Shown in pieces: positions 28,079 to 37,115 of a stretch of DNA of 64,000 bases (positions within the stretch are counted from its first letter, which is position 1; each line of letters starts with the position of its first letter). Source of the DNA: Microcoleus sp. bin38.metabat.b11b12b14.051 (GTDB taxonomy: Bacteria; Cyanobacteriota; Cyanobacteriia; Cyanobacteriales; Microcoleaceae); the NCBI RefSeq assembly GCF_013299165.1, contig NZ_JAAFKD010000001.1, forward strand, positions 310,001 through 374,000. Reading direction: 5' to 3'. Made by a program: the position numbers and the translations under genes. Below the pieces are notes generated by a model, which searched no databases, was not told the DNA's origin, and was given only the letters and a program-made list of their open reading frames with translations.

Positions 28079-28771
28079 TCACCGCAGCAGGGCTTCCCAA
28101 GTAGCGCGGCCGACAATGCCGTCTGCTGGTAGCTGATATTTTCGCTGAGCAGCCTTGACAGCAGCTTCAGTTTCGCGCCCGAACACGCCGTCAGCACTCG
28201 CGCGCAAAAAGCCCTTAGCCCTCAGCCGCTCTTGCAATTCTTTGACTGCCGGCCCGCGCATTCGTCTTCTCAAAACCGGAAAATTGGTTGGCTGCGGTTG
28301 TGGGTTAATCTCTGAATTTTCGGGAGTTGCAGGAGTATTGGCGATCGGGTTTTCAACGCTAGCGCTCGGAGCCGCGGGAAACAAGCGGTTCCAAGTATCT
28401 TGACCCACTATGCCATCAGGGGCGACGCCTGCTGCTGCTTGGAACTCAGACACAGCTTTAGCGGTGCTTTTGGAGAAAATGCCATCTACCTCGCCGTTAT
28501 AAAATCCCAATAATTTAAGAGCAGCTTGGAGTTCGGTGACATCCGAGCCGCGGCTGCCGACTTTCAGGGCGGGACGGACGATCATCGCACCTGTTTGGGG
28601 TGTTTGGGCGATCGGGCTGTTATTGTTACCTGGTTCGGAGGTAGGTAACTGTGCAAGAGTGGGAGTCGAGGCGATCGCGCCCAGTGCCAAAAAACCGCAC
28701 AAACTCCAGCCGAGGAGCCAACTCGGAACCTCGCGGCTTTTATTCCAGCTTGCTCTCAGGTTTCGGGACAT
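28079..28771 (-). CDS. Peptidoglycan-binding protein (two PG_binding_1 domains)
   Basis: Exported protein of about 230 residues. It has a signal segment ([23 protein letters not shown], about 18-40) and two PG_binding_1 domains: [23 protein letters not shown]...[12 protein letters not shown] and [21 protein letters not shown]...[13 protein letters not shown]. No catalytic domain is attached. I chose the ATG at 28771. Open frame continues upstream only because it runs through a heptamer repeat that would encode a meaningless CPMPNAQ array. It likely binds the cell wall; partners are unknown. Confidence 0.88.
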   Translation of the reverse strand: MSRNLRASWNKSREVPSWLLGWSLCGFLALGAIASTPTLAQLPTSEPGNNNSPIAQTPQTGAMIVRPALKVGSRGSDVTELQAALKLLGFYNGEVDGIFSKSTAKAVSEFQAAAGVAPDGIVGQDTWNRLFPAAPSASVENPIANTPATPENSEINPQPQPTNFPVLRRRMRGPAVKELQERLRAKGFLRASADGVFGRETEAAVKAAQRKYQLPADGIVGRATWEALLR

Positions 28772-28821
28772 GGGAAATTTGACCTCTGCAAAACTCCGTA
28801 GCGATCGTACATCAAATTGGG

Positions 28822-28969
28822 CATTGGGCATTGGGCATTGGGCATTGGGCATTGGGCATGGGGCATGGGGCATTGGGCATTGGGCATTGGGCATTGGGCA
28901 TTGGGCATTGGGCATTGGGCATCTCGCCCTGAGCGAAGTCGAAGGGTGGGGCATGGGGCATGGGGCATG
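28822..28969. repeat. Heptamer array (GGGCATT/GGGCATG)n
   Basis: About 18 units of GGGCATT with GGGCATG variants, interrupted once by TCGCCCTGAGCGAAGTCGAA. It lies directly upstream of the peptidoglycan-binding gene. The same heptamer is found inside mutS2 at 53589. Confidence 0.92.
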
Positions 28970-29098
28970 GCGCCTTTTTGATTCTCAGCGCTTCCCTCCG
29001 ATCAAAAAATTAATCCCCTGAAATAGCTGCAATCGGCAAAAAAAACTGCTAGATTGCCGTAGAGCAAACATTGAACCGCGTTCATTGAGCCCCAACAC

Positions 29099-31027
29099 AT
29101 GACCGAATCCAGCAACCCTAGCAGAAGCGCCAGCCAAATAGACATCGGCAACGTCAACATCGGCAACTTCCAAGTCGGTAGCATCAGCGGCAACAAATAC
29201 AACGACTTTAACGCCAACGGGCGGCCCGACGGCCTAGATGTGCCAATTCCCAACTGGCAAATCTACCTCGACCTTAACAACAACGCCCGAATCGATCCGG
29301 GCGAGCCTTCCACTCTCACCAACCCCCAAGGCAATTACATCTTTGCCAACCTGCCGCCTGGTACTTACCAAGTTAGGGAAGTCCAGCAGCCGAACTTTCG
29401 CCAAACTACGCCCAATCCCGCACCCATAACGATTACCAGCGGGACAAATGCTGGCAATATTAATTTTGGTAATAATTTCAACGCTGGGACGATCGCAGGT
29501 ACAAAATTCAACGACATCAACAGCAACGCCCGCCAAGATCCAGGCGAACAACCGCTAGCTAACTGGCAAATCTACCTCGATCTCAACCGCAACAACCGGC
29601 TCGACGGCGGCGAACCTTCTACTATTACAAACCTTCAAGGCAATTACGCTTTTGTCAATATTCCCGCAGATACATATTTGGTAAGAGAAGTTCAGCAACC
29701 GGGTTTTCGTCAAACTACGCCTGACCCTGGCCCGATTAACGTTACTTCCAACGCCACTATCACCAACGTCAATTTTGGTAATGTCTTTTTTGTCGGCAGC
29801 ATCAGCGGTCTCAAGTTCAATGACCTCAATGCTAACAGCATCCGAGATGCGACAGACCCGCCTCTGGCTAACTGGCAAATTTACCTCGACCTCAACGCCA
29901 ACAACAGGCTAGATCCGGGCGAACCCAATACCATCACTAACCCACAAGGCGACTACACTTTTGGCAATGTTTCCCCTGGCCGGTATTTGGTGAGGGAAGT
30001 TCAGCAACCGGGATGGATTCAGACTACGCCAAATCCAGGGGCGATCGACATTACGGGCAATACTAACGCTGTCGGCGTCAATTTCGGCAACAATTTCCCC
30101 ACTGGTAGTATCAGCGGCTTCAAGTTCAACGACCTCAACGCTAACGGTGTCAACGAACCGACGGAACCGAGAGTTGCCAACTGGCCGATTTATATCGACC
30201 TCAACAACAATGGCACCCGAGATCCCAACGAGCCTTCGACTTTAACAAACGCCCAAGGTAATTTCTCTTTTATCAACTTGTCCCCTGGCATTTATTCGGT
30301 CAGAGAAGTCCCGCAGCCCGGTTTCCGACAAACTACTCCAAATCCGACTCCGATTACCGTGGGTAACGGCACAAATGCCACTAATCTCAGCTTTGGCAAC
30401 GTGTTGGTAACGGGGACGATTAGCGGTGTGAAATTTAACGATTTTAATGCCAACGGCCGCCTAGATGCTGGGGAACCGCCAATACCCAATACCCAAATTT
30501 ACATCGACCTCAATAACAACAGCCGTTTAGATCCGGGCGAAGCCAATACCTTTAGCGATAGTCAAGGTAATTACAGTTTCCGCAATGTTCCGGTAGGTAG
30601 TTACATCATTAGGGAAGTTCCACCCCCAGGCTTCATTCAAACCACTCCGCCTGCACTGGTGGTTGTCTCGGCAGATGTTCGGGCCAGCAGCATCGATTTG
30701 CTGACGGGAGATCCTGAAAGTCGATCGGCTAAATCATTGAAGGGCGACCCGCTGACGGATGCTACCAACTATACGGGCGAACCTGTCGGCAATATAGGGG
30801 CGGATAGCTGGCTTTCGATCGCCGATCGCGATAGTTATCAAATTAGCGATCTTTTGGTCGATCGACCAGCCGTAAATTTAGGCAATCTTCCTAACTTGGC
30901 GCCACAGAATGTCAATCTGGCTCCTGATACACAAATCGTCGGACTTGTCAACAAAAATGAATTAATTAATCTATATCTGAGAAACTCGTTAGTGTCAGTA
31001 GGTGCGACCGATTTGTCGGTGATGTAG
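29099..31027 (+). CDS. SdrD_B-repeat (CnaB-like) protein 1
   Basis: A 642-residue protein built of five tandem SdrD_B/CnaB-like domains of about 98 residues (about 25-545). Each follows the pattern GSISG.KFNDLNANG...PEP..ANWQIYLDLN.N...DPGEP.T.TN.QG.Y.F.N..PG.Y.VREV.QPG..QTTP. The D.N.N/DPGE loops look calcium-binding. A unique C-terminal part (about 550-642) contains ASSIDLLTGDPES..SLKGDPLT. No signal peptide is visible at the N-terminus, although these domains are normally outside the cell, so export by a C-terminal signal is possible. The start ATG at 29099 is followed by a polar NVNIGNFQVG stretch. A second, related gene lies 770 bp downstream on the same strand. Confidence 0.88.
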   Translation: MTESSNPSRSASQIDIGNVNIGNFQVGSISGNKYNDFNANGRPDGLDVPIPNWQIYLDLNNNARIDPGEPSTLTNPQGNYIFANLPPGTYQVREVQQPNFRQTTPNPAPITITSGTNAGNINFGNNFNAGTIAGTKFNDINSNARQDPGEQPLANWQIYLDLNRNNRLDGGEPSTITNLQGNYAFVNIPADTYLVREVQQPGFRQTTPDPGPINVTSNATITNVNFGNVFFVGSISGLKFNDLNANSIRDATDPPLANWQIYLDLNANNRLDPGEPNTITNPQGDYTFGNVSPGRYLVREVQQPGWIQTTPNPGAIDITGNTNAVGVNFGNNFPTGSISGFKFNDLNANGVNEPTEPRVANWPIYIDLNNNGTRDPNEPSTLTNAQGNFSFINLSPGIYSVREVPQPGFRQTTPNPTPITVGNGTNATNLSFGNVLVTGTISGVKFNDFNANGRLDAGEPPIPNTQIYIDLNNNSRLDPGEANTFSDSQGNYSFRNVPVGSYIIREVPPPGFIQTTPPALVVVSADVRASSIDLLTGDPESRSAKSLKGDPLTDATNYTGEPVGNIGADSWLSIADRDSYQISDLLVDRPAVNLGNLPNLAPQNVNLAPDTQIVGLVNKNELINLYLRNSLVSVGATDLSVM

Positions 31028-31459
31028 GTGGCGATCGAACTCGATCGCCCGTTCGCCGAAACCGCAGATAAAAATCAGAAAGAGATTAAAGGGCGATCGC
31101 GTGATACCCTATTGTTGGCAACCTCCAACACTCAAGCCTATGTTCCGGGAGCTCTGGAGCTGGCTTGTATATTGGGTGCAATATTCAGAGGCTGTGACAT
31201 CGAGCGTGAGGCGAGAAAGTATCAGGCAGTTCCCCTAACTCCGATCGGCATACTTGCAGGCAAAGTAAGTCATGCAATTTTCGATTTTCGCATTGCAGAT
31301 TTTCGATGGGAATGACTGATTAAATCAGGGTTTGAAACCCACAAAGCAGTTGCATTATTTGGGCTGACGGGTGTCAGATCGAGTCCTGTAGGTCGATCGG
31401 TCACAGTTTGCTCTCTTGAGGCAATTTCCGCCTCTGGAATTGGCTTTTGAGAGAGAACC
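31028..31459. other. Spacer between SdrD_B genes with possible structured RNA
   Basis: About 430 bp. Between 31101 and 31180 the bases can fold: ACCC (31106) with GGGT (31174), CAAGCC (31133) with GGCTTG (31162), and an inner GAGCTC palindrome. No known RNA family was recognised. An open frame crosses the region but lacks a ribosome site and protein-like character. Confidence 0.35.
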
Positions 31460-31618
31460 ATGACAAATCACAACGATACCGCCAAACTACAACATATTGC
31501 GGGGGAGCAGTCAGTCAAGGCCTTTTTCACGCTCGAAACAGCAAGTATGTACGGAGAGAGAAGGCGTGCAAATCTTGAAGATGTTGCCCTCAAATTGCCA
31601 GGGCTCTTCAAAACCTGA
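31460..31618 (+). CDS. Small 52-residue protein between SdrD_B genes
   Basis: An open frame MTNHNDTAKLQHIAGEQSVK...LEDVALKLPGLFKT, with a GAGAG purine tract 6-10 bases before the ATG. It looks amphipathic and helical. I do not recognise a family. It lies between two SdrD_B genes on the same strand and may belong with them. Confidence 0.4.
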   Translation: MTNHNDTAKLQHIAGEQSVKAFFTLETASMYGERRRANLEDVALKLPGLFKT

Positions 31619-31798
31619 TATACTTGCCAGCGACAAAGCTTGAGGCATTGTTGTGTGAGATGGGGAACATTACCTCAGGCACAGACGTATGTAAAATCGA
31701 GTAGCGTTTGTCAGCGACTAGCAACAGCTACTCAGCTATTGACAAACCCATACAGTAGTCTGTAATTTACGTGGATTTAGGTGTGAAGGAGAGAAATC

Positions 31799-34345
31799 AT
31801 GGAAAATTTAACTAGCGAAGAGCGCATTGCCCAGCAATTACAGGTTGGGAATACAGGCCCGGCAATTTTAGGTATCAAGTTCAATGACTTGAACGCGGAT
31901 GGGATCAGACAGGCAAACGAACCGGGTCTGGCAAATATCCCCATTCTCCTCGAACCTGCGATCGGCAGCAACGGCCAATTAAATACAGGGGATGTCTCCG
32001 TCCTGACAGACGCTAACGGAGGGTTCTCATTCATAAATCTGGTTCCCGGTAACTACGTACTCACAGAAACCACAGTACCTGCTGGTTTCCGTACTACGAC
32101 TCCCAACCCCCTCGCTGTCACTGTTGGAAACAGCAACGTCAACGTTTTCTTTGGCAACACCCAGCTTGTGGGTAGCCGGATTGTTGGATGCAAATACTTA
32201 GACATAGATGCCGACGGCTTTCGAGACGGCAATGAACCTGGGATTAAAAATGTCAGGATATATCTTGATGGCAGCAACGGTAGCGTCCCCAACGGCAGAT
32301 TGGATGCAGGGGAACTCAACACATTAACAGACAAAAATGGTGCGTGGTCGTTTAATGTAACACCTGGAACGTACAGAGTTCGGGAAGAACGAGTCAACGG
32401 TATCAACGGAGAACCCCTAGAAAGAGATTTCCCCCAAAGCACCCCACCCAACAACATTCCCGTACTGGACGTAACGGTAGCCCCCGGTCAAACCTTTGCC
32501 TGCGCTCAAGTTGGTGACACTCCGCTGTATCAAATTGAAATTAACAAATTTCGGGACATAGACCGCAGCGGCACCCGAAATGTGGTAAATGGAGTTTTTG
32601 AACCCCCGATTGCTAACGTACCCTTCATTTTAGATGTGAACGGAAACGGTCGCTTTGATACAGGAGAAGAGCTCCAACTCACCGATGTTAACGGTGTGGC
32701 TACCTTCAAAAACTTGCGATCGGCCAATTACTCTGTCTTGGAAGTTTTCCCAAGAAGCTCTCTGAGCGAAGTAGGAGGCCCCAACATTCCCCCAGGCAAC
32801 CTCAATGCTCCAGTGGCAACTACTCCGAACCCCGCTCTGGTTTCCGCACCGGGGCCGCAGGCGCGGTTCCAAGGTACGATCAGCAGAGAGCAACCGATCT
32901 TAGTAACAGATCCGAGCTATACACTGAAACCAAACGACCCTAAATTCGTAGATACCAACCGCGACGGCTTTCAACAGCTTGGGGAAAATTCGATCGCAGC
33001 AACGGGTGTACGACCGATTTTTGCCAACACGCCTTTAGCTTTCCCAGCGACTAACCCCTCACCAGCACTTACCTTTACTCCTGTCGTAGGTAATACTGGG
33101 ACTGGAGCTAATAGCGGTGTGGGAAACACTCGACCTAACATCACTGTATTCAAATACAATGACCTGAACGGAAACGGTCGCTTCGAGTCAACTCAGGGTG
33201 AAGCACCGATTGGCGGTGTCACTGTGTTCCTAGACACCAACAATAATGGGACTCCTGATGCCGGAGAACAACAAATACAGACTAATGCCCAAGGGAGAGG
33301 AGCATTTACAAACCTAGCACCGGGCAATTACACGGTGCGGGAAGTCGTACCGGCTGGTTTCTCGCCTTCGACAACTGCTGCTGTTCCCGTGACTCTAAGC
33401 ACTCAGGACGCTAACGTTACTTTTGCCAACACGCCGAACAGCAACATCACTGGTTGCAAATTCGAGGACTTTAACCAAAACGGCTACCGAGACGGAAACG
33501 AACCGGCGATTGCCAACGTTACTGTTTTTCTCGATACCAATAACAACGGCGCGCTGGATGCAGGGGAAGCAACTACCACTAGCGATCAGTTTGGTACTTT
33601 TGCTTTCAGAAATTTGCGTCCCGGTACTTACAACCTGCGAGAAGTACCTCCTCCTGGTTTCTTCCAGACAACTCAACCGCTCAATATCGTTTTGGGCCCC
33701 AATCAAACCTTTACTTGCGCTTTGATTGGTAACTCTCGCCGCTATGATTTGTTAGTTCCCAAATTCCGAGACGACAACCGCAACGGCATACAAGACGGGG
33801 GGGAACCACCTCTTGCCAATATCCCATTTACTTTGGATTTGAACCGGAACGGTCGTTATGATGCCGGTAGTGAGCCGCTGGTAAGAACGAACGCGCAAGG
33901 GATTGCTCTGTTCCCGAATTTGTTCCCTGCCACTTACTCGGTGTTGGAAGTCTTAGGAGATCCTAGCGTTCCCAACGATTTCCAGATCGCAACGGGGCCT
34001 AATCCTGTTAGCTTTAACGTGCCGGGCCCGAATACTACGCCTTCGGTGCCACTACCAGCAGCAACTCCAGCAAGAACTGCTTCTAGTATCGATCCGGTAA
34101 CTGGTGGCACGGATATGGCTGCTACAGTTAGCACCGATCCTTTGACTAACGGCGGTGTTGCCGCTGCTGGGGTGAATGTCAGTGCTGATAGCTTGCTTGC
34201 TCCTGAGACAGCAGGCGTGATGAATGTTGACTTCACTAAGTTGAAAGACTTGGCTAATTCCCAGATTGCATTCTTTATGGCAGAGCAAGGTTTCGACAAA
34301 CCTGACTTGCTGTTGGGCGCTCCAACTACAACTCCGCTGTTTTAA
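31799..34345 (+). CDS. SdrD_B-repeat (CnaB-like) protein 2
   Basis: An 848-residue protein with six or seven SdrD_B/CnaB-like domains. They start KFNDLNADG (about 27), KYLDIDADG (about 128), KFRDIDRSG, then after a linker KYNDLNGNG, KFEDFNQNG and KFRDDNRNG. Each has the LDTNNNG.LDAGE calcium-type loop and the PG.Y.VREV strand. No signal peptide is seen; the N-terminus is MENLTSEERIAQQLQVG. The C-terminal region holds TASSIDPVTGGTD...STDPLTNGG, close to the ASSIDLLTGD...GDPLT sequence in protein 1. The shared tail suggests a common sorting or assembly signal. A GGAGAG tract lies 5-10 bases before the ATG. A strong terminator follows the stop. Function is probably surface or sheath structure, by inference. 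Confidence 0.9.
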   Translation: MENLTSEERIAQQLQVGNTGPAILGIKFNDLNADGIRQANEPGLANIPILLEPAIGSNGQLNTGDVSVLTDANGGFSFINLVPGNYVLTETTVPAGFRTTTPNPLAVTVGNSNVNVFFGNTQLVGSRIVGCKYLDIDADGFRDGNEPGIKNVRIYLDGSNGSVPNGRLDAGELNTLTDKNGAWSFNVTPGTYRVREERVNGINGEPLERDFPQSTPPNNIPVLDVTVAPGQTFACAQVGDTPLYQIEINKFRDIDRSGTRNVVNGVFEPPIANVPFILDVNGNGRFDTGEELQLTDVNGVATFKNLRSANYSVLEVFPRSSLSEVGGPNIPPGNLNAPVATTPNPALVSAPGPQARFQGTISREQPILVTDPSYTLKPNDPKFVDTNRDGFQQLGENSIAATGVRPIFANTPLAFPATNPSPALTFTPVVGNTGTGANSGVGNTRPNITVFKYNDLNGNGRFESTQGEAPIGGVTVFLDTNNNGTPDAGEQQIQTNAQGRGAFTNLAPGNYTVREVVPAGFSPSTTAAVPVTLSTQDANVTFANTPNSNITGCKFEDFNQNGYRDGNEPAIANVTVFLDTNNNGALDAGEATTTSDQFGTFAFRNLRPGTYNLREVPPPGFFQTTQPLNIVLGPNQTFTCALIGNSRRYDLLVPKFRDDNRNGIQDGGEPPLANIPFTLDLNRNGRYDAGSEPLVRTNAQGIALFPNLFPATYSVLEVLGDPSVPNDFQIATGPNPVSFNVPGPNTTPSVPLPAATPARTASSIDPVTGGTDMAATVSTDPLTNGGVAAAGVNVSADSLLAPETAGVMNVDFTKLKDLANSQIAFFMAEQGFDKPDLLLGAPTTTPLF

Positions 34346-34397
34346 TCTGAGGTTGGGTTTCTAGTTAGAGACTCAACAATTAGTAATTAGCTGATTT

Positions 34398-34436
34398 AAA
34401 ATGCACCTCAAAACATGATTTTGGGGTGCATTTTTG
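34398..34436 (+). terminator. Rho-independent terminator after SdrD_B gene 2
   Basis: TGCACCTCAAAA and TTTTGGGGTGCA form a 12-bp stem (one wobble), followed by TTTTTG. Confidence 0.9.
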
Positions 34437-34550
34437 TGTGGTATCGATCGCACAAACTGTCTTTAGTCGTAGCTTCCTATCCGCAAAAAGAACGATTCCC
34501 CGTCCCCAGAAAACCTTTATTTATAGAGGTAGAACTTAGAGGAATGTGTT

Positions 34551-35411
34551 ATGCCAACTCAACAAAAGACAAATCCCGCTCAACATCAAGAACAGCAACC
34601 GGGCATTGAATCCCAGATGACGCCTGCACCTGAATCCTTCGCCTCGGAATATCGCGGTAGCGACAAATTGCGCGGCAAGGTCGCCTTAATTACCGGCGGA
34701 GACAGCGGTATCGGGCGCGCCGTGGCTGTTGCTTTTGCTAAGGAAGGGGCGGATGTGGCGATCGGCTATCTTAACGAAGATGGAGATGCTAACCAGACTA
34801 AAGAGGCGATCGAACAACTCGGCCGCCGCTGTCTGGCGATCGCCGGAGACATCGGCGAAGAAAGCACCTGTAAAAACCTTGTGGAACAAACAGTTAAAGA
34901 ATTCGGCCACCTCGATATCCTCGTCAACAACGCCGCCGAACAGCATCCGCAAGAAAGCATCGAAGACATTACCGCCGAACAATTAGAGCGCACTTTCCGC
35001 ACCAACATTTTCTCAATGTTTTACCTGACAAAAGCGGCTCTCAAACACCTCAAAGAAGGCAGTGCAATTATCAATACTACCTCAGTCACTGCCTACAAAG
35101 GTAATGAACAATTGCTAGATTACTCCTCCACAAAAGGAGCAATTGTTGCCTTTACTCGCTCTTTGTCTCAAAGTTTAGCGGAGAAAGGAATTCGCGTCAA
35201 CGGAGTCGCCCCGGGCCCGATTTGGACGCCGCTAATTCCGGCAACTTTCCCAGCAGAAAAAGTTGCGAAATTTGGTGCAGAAACGCCCTTGGGACGCGCT
35301 GGACAACCCGATGAAGTTGCTCCCAGTTACGTGTTTTTAGCTTCTAAAGATTCGTCTTATATGACGGGTCAAATTTTACATCCCAATGGCGGATCTGTGA
35401 TTAATGGATAG
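34551..35411 (+). CDS. SDR family NAD(P)-dependent oxidoreductase (YghA/GsiB-type)
   Basis: Classical short-chain dehydrogenase with an N-terminal extension, 286 residues, cytoplasmic. The cofactor motif is TGGDSGIG (48-55), and the structural LVNNAAEQHP follows. The catalytic tetrad includes the Ser in INTTSVTAYKG and YSSTK (about 191-195). APGPIWTPLIP is the usual post-catalytic loop. The extended N-terminus (PAQHQEQQPGIESQM) places it with the stress-linked YghA/YhdF group rather than FabG. The ATG at 34551 follows AGAGGAAT with normal spacing. It is monocistronic: a terminator precedes it and a repeat-derived hairpin follows. Substrate is unknown. Confidence 0.93.
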   Translation: MPTQQKTNPAQHQEQQPGIESQMTPAPESFASEYRGSDKLRGKVALITGGDSGIGRAVAVAFAKEGADVAIGYLNEDGDANQTKEAIEQLGRRCLAIAGDIGEESTCKNLVEQTVKEFGHLDILVNNAAEQHPQESIEDITAEQLERTFRTNIFSMFYLTKAALKHLKEGSAIINTTSVTAYKGNEQLLDYSSTKGAIVAFTRSLSQSLAEKGIRVNGVAPGPIWTPLIPATFPAEKVAKFGAETPLGRAGQPDEVAPSYVFLASKDSSYMTGQILHPNGGSVING

Positions 35412-35414
35412 AAA

Positions 35415-35667
35415 GAAAGGACTGAAGTCCTGACTACGAACCTTTAGAAAGGACTGAAGTCCTCACTACGAACTTTTAGAAAGGACTGAAGTCCTCACTA
35501 CGAACTTTTAGAAAGGACTGAAGTCCTCACTACGAACTTCTAGAAAGGACTGAAGTCCTCACTACGAACCTTTAGAAAGGACTGAAGTCCTCACTACGAA
35601 CTTTTAGAAAGGACTGAAGTCCTCACTACGAACCTGGTTTGTAGTGAGGACTTTAGTCCTTTTTTTT
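35415..35667 (+). repeat. 32-bp tandem array of GGACTGAAGTCC hairpins ending in a terminator
   Basis: Seven exact-period units have GGACTGAAGTCC cores at 35419, 35451, 35483, 35515, 35547, 35579 and 35611. The last unit pairs with the inverted copy TTTGTAGTGAGGACTTTAGT (35638 onward) to form a long hairpin followed by eight T residues, so the array ends in a Rho-independent terminator for the SDR gene. There are no unique spacers, so it is not CRISPR. Confidence 0.9.
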
Positions 35668-35695
35668 GAAGGTTGGTGAGTTTAGACAAAACATT

Positions 35696-35721
35696 AATCC
35701 CGCCACGTTAGTAGCGGGATT
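35696..35721 (-). terminator. Stem-loop after the hemerythrin gene
   Basis: On the minus strand AATCCCGC and GCGGGATT pair over a 10-base loop, followed by AATGTTTTG. It lies 60 bp past the stop of the minus-strand gene. Confidence 0.55.
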
Positions 35722-35782
35722 GATAGGTTGCAGTTTAGCTATGCTCTAGTAACACTAGATTGGGAAATAGCGGGCTGCTGAA

Positions 35783-36811
35783 TTAGCTCATTTTAGCCAT
35801 TTCTTGCTGAATTGTGCTTTTGGCTTCTTTGAATTGAGTAGCCATTTGTTCCATTTGGGCTTCGCTCAGGTTGCGGCTAATTTGAGGGAACATATCGTTT
35901 TCTTCTTCTTTTACGTGAGCTTGAACCGCTGTTTTGAGCTGTTGGATTTGAGCTTTGAAATTAGAAGAACTGGGGTTGAGAGCCTTGATTTGGGCGAGCA
36001 TTTGCTTCATTTCTGCTTGCTCGTTGTACAGTTGTTGGGTATCGCTAAAGTAGCTGCGTACTGCGGGATACACAATTTGTTCTTCGGCTTCTGCGTGCAC
36101 GCTTAAGTCTTTGTAAAGTTGACCGAAGAATTCTTGCAGTTTTTGAGGATCTTCGGTTTTTTCGATTTCCATGAAGATGGTATCGACTTTGCGGTGATCC
36201 ATGGAGATGATTTCGGTGATGTTCATCTCATCTTTGGTGCGGGTAACTGCACCGCCGATAATGCCACTCATCGCAGCCATCGCATCTTGGACGCGCGCCC
36301 AAACGCCTTGATCGGGGTCTTTTCCGGTGAGCTCGCGCACTCCCAAAATTTCCATAACTCCTTTGAGTTGTTCTTGGTGAGCGCGGTTTTCAAAGTTCAC
36401 TGTGTTGAGCGGTACAATGGCTGCTTCGATATCTGCACCGACTACTTGGGCGGCTTTGTGTACTAACAAGCCGGCCATTGTTTGTTTGTGTTTGAGCAGT
36501 TCGTGCTGGGTGACTTTTTCAAACAGGGTGAGTTCTGAACCTTCCATCAGTTTCTGAATTTCTTCAACCATTTTTGTGGTGGTTTCTTTCGGTTCAGCTT
36601 GAATGCCGTATTGGATGATGGTTGTTTCCAATACGCCGAGGTTTTTGCGATCGTCCTCCAGCATATCCCGGAAGCGATCGCACAGTTCGGAGTCGTTGCA
36701 GGAATTGATGAACAATTGCTCGTTGGCGATCAGCAAGTTTTGCAGCGCTTTCATGTCTGCTAGTTTCATCGCGATCGCTTGGCGCTTGGTATCTTCAAGG
36801 GTAGCTACCAT
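35783..36811 (-). CDS. Hemerythrin HHE-domain protein
   Basis: A 342-residue cytoplasmic helical protein. The N-terminal half (1-190) is a helical bundle of unclear type, perhaps ferritin-like. The C-terminal half is a hemerythrin/HHE di-iron domain with ligands in MDHRKVD (205-210), HAEAEEQIVYP (about H239, E243) and HVKEEENDMFP (about H299, E303). Such proteins bind O2 or NO or sense iron and redox state. The ligand set appears complete. It is convergent with the SDR gene and stands alone. The ATG at 36811 is preceded by AGGAGACACGACAG, with AGGAG 9 bases upstream. Confidence 0.9.
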   Translation of the reverse strand: MVATLEDTKRQAIAMKLADMKALQNLLIANEQLFINSCNDSELCDRFRDMLEDDRKNLGVLETTIIQYGIQAEPKETTTKMVEEIQKLMEGSELTLFEKVTQHELLKHKQTMAGLLVHKAAQVVGADIEAAIVPLNTVNFENRAHQEQLKGVMEILGVRELTGKDPDQGVWARVQDAMAAMSGIIGGAVTRTKDEMNITEIISMDHRKVDTIFMEIEKTEDPQKLQEFFGQLYKDLSVHAEAEEQIVYPAVRSYFSDTQQLYNEQAEMKQMLAQIKALNPSSSNFKAQIQQLKTAVQAHVKEEENDMFPQISRNLSEAQMEQMATQFKEAKSTIQQEMAKMS

Positions 36812-37115
36812 CTGTCGTGTCTCCTCTGGATGTCTTTTGTGTTCTTACATCTTTTAATTTATGGAAATACTCAGATAACTTCCTCTTTCTCTCGACTGAT
36901 TGATCGATCGCTCGCAGAAGCTATTGACTTTTGATCAAAAAAATGGTAAGTATTTGAGGCTGCTTAATAAAAAGCAAAAAATAAACAATAACTAATGACT
37001 AAGGTTGAATTACAGAGAGCAGTCATCATTTCTGTATCAATTAATCCCGATCGCATATCAGTAAAGCGCTACCATAGTTGCAGCCGAAGTTAACTAAAGT
37101 TTAAGAAGAACTAGC

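Noticed and set aside
28756..28968. Open frames rich in CPMPNAQ upstream of the peptidoglycan-binding gene
   Set aside because: They translate the GGGCATT heptamer array; the real start is the ATG at 28771.
31028..31315. 95-codon open frame beginning directly after the SdrD_B gene stop
   Set aside because: GTG start without ribosome site, and its end (FDFRIADF) comes from a TTTTCGATTTTCGCATT repeat; not protein-like.
35415..35640. Possible CRISPR array
   Set aside because: The 32-bp units are contiguous and near-identical with no unique spacers; no cas gene is nearby.
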